Assembly (NCBI RefSeq): GCF_000725385.1
Contig: NZ_CP008884.1
Location: 496,001 to 560,000, forward strand
DNA length: 64,000 nucleotides
Direction: 5' to 3'
Source of the DNA: Dyella japonica A8
GTDB taxonomy: Bacteria > Pseudomonadota > Gammaproteobacteria > Xanthomonadales > Rhodanobacteraceae
Under the pieces are notes generated by a model. That model made no database searches, was not told where the DNA came from, and saw only the letters and a list, made by a program, of their open reading frames with translations. This document shows, one piece after another, positions 21,785 through 28,477 of this stretch (position 1 is its first letter; every line of letters begins with the position of its first letter). Position numbers and translations under genes: made by a program.

Positions 21785-22884
21785 GGAGCAGCTGTCTTGG
21801 CGCGCGTGTCCACATCAGCCACCACGGAGAGGCCCGGGCGAAGCACGCCGAGCTGGTCGTCCGCCTTGTCCAGCACCACGCGCACCGGCACGCGCTGCAC
21901 GACCTTGGTGAAGTTGCCGGTGGCGTTCTCCGGCGGCAGCACGCTGAACTGCGCACCGGTGGCCGGCGCAAGACTGGCCAGGTGCCCGTGGAACACGCGG
22001 CCCGGCAGCACGTCCGCGCGGATCTCGACGGCCTGGCCGGCACTCATGCGCGCCAGCTGGTCTTCCTTGAAGTTGGCATCCACCCACAGGCCATGCGCCG
22101 GCACCACGGACAGCAGCTGCGAACCCGCGGCGGCATAGGCGCCCGTGCGTGCGCGGCGGTTGCCGACCACGCCGTCCACCGGTGCACGCAACTCGGTATA
22201 GCTTTCGTTGAGTCGCGCGATGTCCTGCTCGGCTTTCGCCTGCTGCAGCGCTGCGCGGGCCTGCTGCTTCTGCGATTCGATCACGTCGATCTGGCGCTGC
22301 GCGGCCATGAGCGCGGCCTGCGCCTTGTCCGAATCGGCGCGGGCGGTCTTGAAGGTGGCGTCGGCGCGCTGCGCGCTTTCGATGGAGACGGCCGAACGGC
22401 TGGAGAGATCGCGATAGCGCGCTTCGTCATCGCGCGAGCGCTGCGTTTCGGCGTCGGCAGCGGCCACGCTGGCCTGCGCCTGGCGGATCACCGCTTCTTG
22501 CAGTTTCTCGGTCGCATCGAGGTTGGCCAGCAGCGCTTCCTGTGCGGCCACGGCGCCATCGGCCTTGGCCAGCGCGGCGCGATAGTCGCGGTCGTCGATC
22601 TTCACCAGCAGGTCGCCGGCATGCACGACCTGGTTGTCCGTCACGGCCACCTGGGCGATGTAACCGGGCACCTTGGGGCCGATGACGGTGACGTCGCCGC
22701 CCACATAGGCGTCGTCGGTGTCTTCGATGAAGCGGCCGACGGTCCACCAGTGGCCACCGTAAACGACGCCGGCGATGACACCGGCGCCGATGGCGAGGCG
22801 CATGAGCTGCTTTTTCCGGTGGGGCGGCCTGGGCTCGACCAGGTCAGGGGTGTCCGCGCGTTCAGCGGCAGTGGCGACGGTCAT
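21781..22884 (-). CDS. emrA: HlyD-family membrane fusion protein
   Basis: A 367-residue adaptor. A single membrane helix (LAIGAGVIAGVVYGG, near residue 35) is followed by a lipoyl half-motif (GYIAQVAVTDNQVVHAGDLLVKID), a long alpha-hairpin of coiled coil, and the second half (ELRAPVDGVVGNRRA). It links the inner-membrane pump to the outer-membrane factor across the periplasm. ATG at 22884 fits a GGAGT ribosome site; an earlier in-frame ATG lies inside the regulator gene. It overlaps both neighbours by 4 bases. Confidence 0.92.
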   Translation of the reverse strand: MTVATAAERADTPDLVEPRPPHRKKQLMRLAIGAGVIAGVVYGGHWWTVGRFIEDTDDAYVGGDVTVIGPKVPGYIAQVAVTDNQVVHAGDLLVKIDDRDYRAALAKADGAVAAQEALLANLDATEKLQEAVIRQAQASVAAADAETQRSRDDEARYRDLSSRSAVSIESAQRADATFKTARADSDKAQAALMAAQRQIDVIESQKQQARAALQQAKAEQDIARLNESYTELRAPVDGVVGNRRARTGAYAAAGSQLLSVVPAHGLWVDANFKEDQLARMSAGQAVEIRADVLPGRVFHGHLASLAPATGAQFSVLPPENATGNFTKVVQRVPVRVVLDKADDQLGVLRPGLSVVADVDTRAKTAAP

Positions 22885-23423
22885 GGGAGTGACTCCGGGA
22901 GAGGGGGATCGGAAAGGGTTGGGCACGCCTGCGCCTGGCATGAGTTCCTGAACTCGATGCGCGCACGCATGCGCTCGTCGGCGGCGGGGCCGGCGCGCAT
23001 CTGGTGGCGTTCGCGCGTGATGGGTTCGCCGGTGCGGCGGTCAGCCAGCACGGGGTCGACGACATGGCCGGTCACGCGGTCGACCAGCTCGATGGCATGG
23101 CCCTCGGGCGCGAAGTGGCGGTTGCCCCACGCCATCATGGCGAGCAGCACCGGGCGGAAATCACGGCCGCGCTCGGTCAGCACGTACTCGTGGCGCACCG
23201 GCCGGGTGCTGTAGCGGTGCCGCTCGAGCATGCCCGTCTCCACCAGCATCGAAAGGCGGCGGCTGAGGATGTTGGGCGCGATGCCCAGGCTGGCCTGGAA
23301 CTGGTCGAAGCGACTCAGCCCGTAAAAGGCGTCCCGCAGGATCAACATGCTCCACCACTCGCCGACCCGGTCCAGGCCGCGGGCGATAGGGCATTGCATG
23401 TTTTCCGAACCGGTGCGGCGCAC
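22881..23423 (-). CDS. HxlR-family transcriptional regulator
   Basis: A 180-residue winged-helix protein whose first 110 residues are a complete HxlR domain (CPIARGLDRVGEWWSMLILR, then FDQFQASLGIAPNILSRRL). C11 sits where redox- or quinone-sensing members such as YodB and QorR have their reactive Cys. A 60-residue C-terminal extension, HVVDPVLADRRTGEPI onward, may be a small extra domain. It is the first gene of the efflux operon and overlaps emrA (ATGA), so it controls its own operon. Two copies of a likely operator lie upstream. A second in-frame ATG at 23399 would remove eight residues. Confidence 0.9.
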   Translation of the reverse strand: MRRTGSENMQCPIARGLDRVGEWWSMLILRDAFYGLSRFDQFQASLGIAPNILSRRLSMLVETGMLERHRYSTRPVRHEYVLTERGRDFRPVLLAMMAWGNRHFAPEGHAIELVDRVTGHVVDPVLADRRTGEPITRERHQMRAGPAADERMRARIEFRNSCQAQACPTLSDPPLPESLP

Positions 23424-23447
23424 GGCGGCGGCCTCGCCATCTTTTAG

Positions 23448-23461
23448 ATGATGATCATCAT
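23448..23461. promoter_or_regulatory. Perfect 14-bp palindromic operator at the HxlR-emr promoter
   Basis: ATGATGATCATCAT is a perfect palindrome of the form ATGAT-N4-ATCAT, 24 bases before the regulator's ATG. On the minus strand it overlaps TATGAT, a good -10 box, with TTGCAT 18 bases further upstream. A repressor here would block transcription of the regulator and pump genes. Confidence 0.65.
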
Positions 23462-23571
23462 ATAAATGCTAACTTGCGGAATGCAAGTGACTTTTTGTGA
23501 TGACTGCGTGAAGAGGCGGGCGCCCGGACGATCAGGAACGAGGCCTTGAAAGGCTGGCGTCCATCCTTTAT

Positions 23572-23585
23572 ATGATTTATATCAT
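23572..23585. promoter_or_regulatory. Second ATGAT-N4-ATCAT operator at the SDR promoter
   Basis: ATGATTTATATCAT has the same arms and spacing as the site at 23448-23461, and the flanks match too (TTTAT before, CTAAAA after, when read in the direction of each gene). It overlaps TATGAT at 23571-23576, a probable -10, with TTGAAA at 23546. It lies 35 bases before the short-chain dehydrogenase gene. Confidence 0.65.
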
Positions 23586-23620
23586 TCTAAAACCCACTTC
23601 CCCTGCAACGGACACACACC

Positions 23621-24325
23621 ATGAAAATCCAGGGCTCAACCGCACTCGTCACCGGCGCCAACCGCGGCCTCGGCCTCGCCTTCGCCAAGGCCTTGCTCGC
23701 CGCTGGTGCGCGCAAGGTCTATGCCGGCGCACGCGATCCTTCCACCGTCACCCTGCCCGGCGTGGTGCCGGTGAAGCTGGACGTGACCAACCCCGCCGAC
23801 GTCGCCGCGGCCGCTGCGCTGGCTTCGGATGTCGACATCGTCATCAACAACGCCGGCATCACCGGCGGTACGCCGCTGCTCGACGCGAAGCATGGCGAAA
23901 GCAACCTGCGCCGCATCATGGAAACCAACGTCTACGGCATCCACACCGTCAGCGCGGCCTTTGCGCCCGTGCTGAAGAAGAACGGCGGCGGCGCGCTGGT
24001 CAACATGCTTTCCGCACTGAGCTGGATCAGCCTGGACAGCACCAGCGCCTACTCCGTCTCCAAGGCGGCCGCATGGGCGCTCACCAACAGCCTGCGCAAC
24101 GAACTACGCCCGCAGGGCACGCAGGTGCTGGGCATCCATGCCGGTTACATCGACACCGACATGGTCAGCCATGTCACCGCACCCAAGACCAGCCCCGCCG
24201 ATATCGCCCAGCGCACGCTGGAAGCACTCGAGCGCGGGGACTCGGAAATACTTGCCGATGAAACTGCCCGGCAGGTGAAAGCAGGCTTCAGCGCACCGCG
24301 CGCCGCCTATCTCGGCGCAGCCTGA
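23621..24325 (+). CDS. Short-chain dehydrogenase/reductase
   Basis: A 234-residue classical SDR with TGANRGLG (11-18) for NAD(P) binding, NNAG at 76-79, an active-site YSVSK (Y144, K148) and S131 in NMLSALS. R15 in the glycine motif suggests NADP(H). It transfers hydride to or from a carbonyl compound; the substrate is unknown. It is divergent from the HxlR-emr operon and shares its operator sequence, so it probably responds to the same signal, perhaps an electrophile or quinone. Confidence 0.9.
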   Translation: MKIQGSTALVTGANRGLGLAFAKALLAAGARKVYAGARDPSTVTLPGVVPVKLDVTNPADVAAAAALASDVDIVINNAGITGGTPLLDAKHGESNLRRIMETNVYGIHTVSAAFAPVLKKNGGGALVNMLSALSWISLDSTSAYSVSKAAAWALTNSLRNELRPQGTQVLGIHAGYIDTDMVSHVTAPKTSPADIAQRTLEALERGDSEILADETARQVKAGFSAPRAAYLGAA

Positions 24326-24333
24326 TCGCGGCA

Positions 24334-24364
24334 TCGCGGACGGAACCGGCCGCTCCGTCCGCGA
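24334..24364 (+). terminator. Hairpin after the SDR gene, possible terminator
   Basis: TCGCGGACGGA and TCCGTCCGCGA pair perfectly over 11 bp around a 9-nt loop, starting 9 bases after the stop. No T-run follows, so termination is only suggested. Confidence 0.4.
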
Positions 24365-24491
24365 TGGACGGCCGGACGTCCAGCCATTCGCCGCCGAATG
24401 GCTAAAAAAGCTGTCATTCGCTGCACTGCACTACTGGACGAAAAAGCCCGGGGGCGTCACCCTTACCGTCTCCCCAAGTGCAGGATCGTCC

Positions 24492-25511
24492 ATGAGAACA
24501 CCAGCCCGCGCCGCCCCGACCCTGCTTGCAGACCTCGGCGGCACCAACGTGCGATTCGCGCTGGCTGATACGGGCCGAGCCAACCCCTTGATGGACGACA
24601 GCGTGCGCCGCTATCGCGTCAAGGATTACGCCTCGCTGGCGGAAGCCATCCGCCAGTACTTCGCCGACACCGGCCTCACCGCCTCGCGCGCCGTCATCGC
24701 GGCCGCTGGCCGCGTCAGCGAAGGCGAGACGGTGAAGGTCACCAACAATCCGTGGCAGGTCGCAGCGCATGGGCTGCAGGCCGAGCTGGGCATGGAATCG
24801 GTCCACCTGGTCAACGATTTCGCCGCACAGGCCATGGCCGTGCCACTGCACACGCTGGACCAGCTCGCCTCGGTGGGCCCGCAGGCGATGCCGCAAGCAG
24901 GCGCCCGCGACACGCAGACCTTTGTGGTGGTTGGCCCCGGCACGGGCCTGGGCGTGGCGGGCCTGATGCGTCGCGAAGGCCGCTGGATCGTGCTGGAAAC
25001 CGAAGGCGGCCATGCCGGCTTCGCCGCACATACGGCGGAGGACGTGGAGATCCTGCATCGCCTCAACGCGCGCTTCGGCCGCGTCTCCAGCGAACGCATG
25101 ATCTGCGGCAATGGCCTGGTGAACCTCTACCTGGCCCTGGCCGACATCGCCGGCCAGCCGCCGGAGGAATACACACCCGAAGACATCACCGCTCGTGCCG
25201 AAGCAGGCACCGATGCGCTGTGCGTGCGCACGGTGGAAACGCTCGCCGGCATCTTCGGCAGCGTGGCCGGCGACCTGGTGCTGAGCCTGGGTGGCTGGGA
25301 CGGCGTGTTCCTCACCGGCGGCATGCTGCCGATTCTGCTGCCGTGGCTGAAACACGGTGGCTTCCGTGAGCGCTTCGAAGCGAAGGGCCGTTTCCGGGAA
25401 ACCCTGGAACAGGTCCCGACCGTGGCCATGATGCACCCGGATCCGGGTCTGCTCGGCGCCGCGGCGCTGGCCGTGCTCGACGCCGGCATGCCGCTGCTGC
25501 CGAACGGCTGA
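24492..25511 (+). CDS. glk: Glucokinase
   Basis: A 339-residue bacterial glucokinase of the ASKHA fold, the usual length. It has the phosphate-binding LLADLGGTNVRFAL (11-24), NNPWQV, HLVNDFAAQA, GPGTGLGVAGL, and EGGHAGFA, with glucose-binding Glu and His. It phosphorylates cytoplasmic glucose to glucose-6-phosphate with ATP. It is a single gene. The 25-base gap to the convergent pilin-like gene shows no terminator. Confidence 0.95.
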   Translation: MRTPARAAPTLLADLGGTNVRFALADTGRANPLMDDSVRRYRVKDYASLAEAIRQYFADTGLTASRAVIAAAGRVSEGETVKVTNNPWQVAAHGLQAELGMESVHLVNDFAAQAMAVPLHTLDQLASVGPQAMPQAGARDTQTFVVVGPGTGLGVAGLMRREGRWIVLETEGGHAGFAAHTAEDVEILHRLNARFGRVSSERMICGNGLVNLYLALADIAGQPPEEYTPEDITARAEAGTDALCVRTVETLAGIFGSVAGDLVLSLGGWDGVFLTGGMLPILLPWLKHGGFRERFEAKGRFRETLEQVPTVAMMHPDPGLLGAAALAVLDAGMPLLPNG

Positions 25512-25538
25512 CGTCACCGCCAGCCGTCGACTGCCCGA

Positions 25539-25850
25539 TCAGCGGTACTGGCGGGTGACAACAAACTTGCGGCCGCCATCCGCGCGCCCCACGAAGTAAT
25601 CCAGCATGGCGATGCCACTGTGGCCAGTCGCCATGCCCATCTGCTCCACATAGACGGCGCGCGCCGAAGGCAACGCGCCGCAGCCGCCCACGCCGCCCTG
25701 CACACCCAGCGGCGGCACCCCTGAGCTGCACGCCGAGTTGACCACACTGCCCACGAAGCTGATGCGAGCGTAGGCATCGTCGGCGTGGCTGATGCCGGCG
25801 ACCGCGTCGGTCGCGATACCGAAAACAACGAGCAAGCCGAAGTGTTTCAT
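25539..25850 (-). CDS. Small exported protein resembling the start of a type 1 pilin
   Basis: A 103-residue protein with a short signal peptide ending near SHADD (residue 24). The mature start, ARISFVGSVVNSACS, looks like the first strand of chaperone-usher pilins (xIxFxGxVVxxxC). C41 and C57 could form the usual pilin disulfide. It is shorter than a full pilin (about 150-180) and has no chaperone or usher neighbour. It may be a minor or solitary relative, or a different small periplasmic protein. ATG at 25850 is chosen for the signal peptide and a GAGGGGAA ribosome site. The 297 bases up to the divergent HAD gene show no clear signal. Confidence 0.6.
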   Translation of the reverse strand: MKHFGLLVVFGIATDAVAGISHADDAYARISFVGSVVNSACSSGVPPLGVQGGVGGCGALPSARAVYVEQMGMATGHSGIAMLDYFVGRADGGRKFVVTRQYR

Positions 25851-26147
25851 GACATTCCCCTCAGAATGGATGATCGGTGCGTCGCGCGTACGCTCCTCGG
25901 AGGGCCTGCCTTGATGACCTTCGCAGAGAGTCGGGCGCGTTGAACGCACCTGACCCGTCGCGACCGGCATGCCTCGCCCCCCGGCAGGATGCGCCCGTCC
26001 GACGCGGCACACGCTAGGTCGTCCGGCTCGCGTTTTCTGTCATCCCACGCGTGGCCCTACACCGCGACGTGCGCCGCGTCACGCTAGGCCGGAAGCATGC
26101 ATGCCGGTGCTACGCTGTAGCGCCCTCCCCGATCGAGCCAGTCCGCC

Positions 26148-26831
26148 ATGCCCCGCGCCGATACTGCCTTCCTGTTCGATCTCGACGGCACGCTCGTCGA
26201 CAGCGTCTACCAGCATGTGCTGGCCTGGAAGGAAGCGCTCGACCGCGAGGGTGTGGAGCTTTCGGTGTGGCGCATCCATCGCAAGATCGGCATGAGCGGC
26301 GGCCTGTTCACCAACATTCTGTTGCGCGAAACCGGCCTGGAGATCACCGAAGAACGCCTTGCCCGTTTGCGCACCTGGCACGCAGAGGCTTACAACCGGC
26401 AGGCCACGCAAGGTTCGGTCCGTCCGCTTCCGGGCGCACGCGAACTGCTGGCGTTCCTCACTGATGCCGACATCCCGTGGGCCATCGCCACCAGCGGCCG
26501 CATGCAAACCGCTGCGCACAACCTTGAAGCACTCGGCGTCGATCCATCGAAGGTGCCCGTGGTGACGCGCGACCAGGTGCGTCACGCCAAGCCCGATCCG
26601 GATCTTTTCATCACGGCGGCGCAGCGATTGGGCGTGGATATTCACTACAGCCTCGTGATCGGCGACAGCATCTGGGACATGCTCGCCGCGCAACGCGCGC
26701 GTGCGCTGGGCATTGGCCTGCTTTCCGGTGGCTATGGCCAGGAAGAGCTCGAAGACGCGGGCGCGTTCCGCGTTTACGAGGATCCCGCTGACCTGCTCAA
26801 GCACATCGACGAAGTCGTGGCGCGCAGCTGA
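26148..26831 (+). CDS. HAD-superfamily phosphatase, phosphoglycolate phosphatase-like
   Basis: A 227-residue subfamily IA HAD hydrolase. Motif I is FLFDLDGTLVDS with nucleophile D11 and acid D13. A helical cap follows (VLAWKEALDREG..). Motif II is AIATSGR, motif III is the Lys in HAKPDPDLF, and motif IV is VIGDSIWDMLAA. It cleaves phosphate from a small phosphorylated metabolite, such as a sugar phosphate or phosphoglycolate; the exact substrate is open. It is a single gene. Confidence 0.85.
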   Translation: MPRADTAFLFDLDGTLVDSVYQHVLAWKEALDREGVELSVWRIHRKIGMSGGLFTNILLRETGLEITEERLARLRTWHAEAYNRQATQGSVRPLPGARELLAFLTDADIPWAIATSGRMQTAAHNLEALGVDPSKVPVVTRDQVRHAKPDPDLFITAAQRLGVDIHYSLVIGDSIWDMLAAQRARALGIGLLSGGYGQEELEDAGAFRVYEDPADLLKHIDEVVARS

Positions 26832-26990
26832 AGCGCAGGAAGTGAGTCAAGAAGCGTGCAGAGGGAAAGTGTGACATCGCTTCCTCACGCCGCTTAACTC
26901 ACTTCTCATGTTTGTCGTCAGGTGCGATTCATCGCTACACCGACGGTAACGGGTAGTCTCAAAGACCGATCAGGAACAGTGGAGGCCGCC

Positions 26991-27317
26991 ATGCGCCGTT
27001 TCCTCGCCATGCTTCCTCTTGCGCTGCTCGTCGCGTGCTCGCCCACTTCGCCACCGCCGGAGCAGAAGCCGCCACAACCCAAGGCCAGCGCGCAGAGCAC
27101 GCCCGACAACGCCGAACTCGGCTCTCCGCAGTGGTACGCGTGGGTGGACGAGCGCCTGCACATCAGCGATGAGGGGCACGGCCCGGATCAGGGCTCGCCA
27201 GAATGGAACAGCGCGGTGCAGCGCAAGCTGGGCCAGGAAGCTCCGCAATCGCAACCGGGGTCGCCGCAGTGGCAGCAGGCGGTGGATGCGTTGTTGCGGA
27301 CAAGGCCGGCGATGTAG
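26991..27317 (+). CDS. Small lipoprotein with three GSPxW repeats
   Basis: A 108-residue lipoprotein. The signal ends in LLVAC with C16 lipidated, then a Pro/Lys-rich linker. Three copies of a motif follow: GSPQWYAWVDERL (44-56), GSPEWNSAVQRKL (68-80) and GSPQWQQAVDALL (90-102), set 22-24 residues apart. Each could form a short turn plus amphipathic helix with the Trp packed inside. I know no family with this name. GGAGG lies 5 bases before the ATG. It is convergent with the SNF2 helicase, across the composite repeat. Confidence 0.75.
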   Translation: MRRFLAMLPLALLVACSPTSPPPEQKPPQPKASAQSTPDNAELGSPQWYAWVDERLHISDEGHGPDQGSPEWNSAVQRKLGQEAPQSQPGSPQWQQAVDALLRTRPAM

Positions 27318-27438
27318 TGCGGTGACGCTGTGGGTTTGGGGATCGTTTCCCAGGGCTTCATGCGGGCGGCCTTTTCCGCGCGGGTCGGACAAGCTCGAGG
27401 CGGGTAGAACGTCCGTGAGGCGATCTACGCGATCTACG

Positions 27439-28434
27439 CAATCTAGCTTCTCGGCTTCATAAATGCCGTCATCCCGGCGCAGGCCGGGATCCAGTAGCGG
27501 TAGTGGTCGGTCGTCGCCTCGTGCGTTACCGCGATCTGGCCGCTTACGCAGCGGGCGTTTCGACCTTCTGCCGAAGGCCGAGTCACTTTTCTTTTGCTGG
27601 CCCAAAAGAAAAGTAACCCAAAGAAAATGGCCTTGAGAGCCAGAGCTGGCAGCATTCTGTGGGGATAAGCCCGAACGCCTGAGGGAAGTCGTTGCTTGGC
27701 CACCTCCGCCTCTACACAGCAGGTACTTCCAAGCGCTTCGCAACGCGCCCTGGCGATGAGGACTTAAAGCGGAGCCTCGCTGCGCTTCGGCGTCGACGGA
27801 ACCCGCACGGTCGCCCGCTTTTCTCTTTTCTGTGGGAGCGCACCCTGTGCGCGACAACCTAACGGAGCGGTGACCACGAGACGCCGCGGTCGCGCACAGG
27901 GTGCGCTCCCACAAGGGACTCGCCTCTTTGGATGCTTCGCCAACGGCTCCGGTTCTTGCTTCGGCTTTTGGCTTTAGCTTTAGCTTTAGCTTTAGCTTTG
28001 GCTTTGGCTTTAGCTTTGGCTTTGGCTTTTGACCTACCGGGTCCCCGTATGAGGCAGCGGGCGGGTGGAGATCAGGCCCCGCAGGGGTGCCTGGCATGGA
28101 TGCCAGGCACTTTTCGTCGGGGCAGGATGCCCCGTCGAAAAGCCCGGAACCCGCCCGCGCACCTGGAGGGCCATAGGCCCGGAAGGCGCGTCATCCGGGG
28201 GGCCCTTTCTTTGGGTTACTTTTCTTTGGGCAAGCAAAGAAAAGTGACCCGCCCTCCGGCAGGAGGGCGGAAGCCCGCCGCAGGCGAGCCAGGTCGCCGT
28301 ATCGCTAAAACCAAACACCGAGGCTCTGGATGACCAGCCTTCGGCTGTTGTGAAGCGCTTCCAGCCTGCGACGCGAAGCTAGTCCCTGTGGGGCGCCGGG
28401 ATGACGGTTTCTATGAAACGGTGAGGCTAGATTG
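27439..28434. repeat. Composite palindromic element, copy A (about 1.0 kb)
   Basis: Outer imperfect inverted repeats of about 40 bp (CAATCTAGC..CCGTCATCCCGG at 27439-27480 and its reverse at 28394-28434) enclose inner arms. The left arm (27534-27632) and right arm (28205-28304) are inverted relatives. Each contains a long hairpin: 27582-27617 (CACTTTTCTTTTG loop) and 28213-28250 (GGGTTACTTTTCTTTG, 16-bp stem with one mismatch). Between them lie a REP-like pair (27832-27855 and 27889-27912), a GGCTTT/AGCTTT hexamer tract (27961-28030) and short palindromes (TGCCTGGCATGGATGCCAGGCA near 28090). No credible gene is present. It fills the gap between two convergent genes. Confidence 0.85.
27961..28030. 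repeat. Hexanucleotide microsatellite (GGCTTT/AGCTTT) in copy A
   Basis: About eleven 6-bp units alternate between GGCTTT and AGCTTT. Copies B and C have matching tracts of different length (35645-35690 and 44010-44056), so the tract length varies between copies. Confidence 0.85.
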
Positions 28435-28477
28435 TCCCCTTCCCCCTATCCTCCAAGGGCATGAGGAATAACCGACA

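Noticed and set aside
27961..28030. Tandem repeats considered as a CRISPR array
   Set aside because: The period is 6 bp with no spacers, and no cas gene is in the window.
26970..28097. Open frames within the composite repeat at 27439-28434, with peptides such as GHFLWVTFLLGQQKKS, repeated in 35112-35504 and 43519-43995
   Set aside because: The same peptide appears wherever the repeat lies because it is a translation of the hairpin; there is no ribosome site and no frame conservation between copies.
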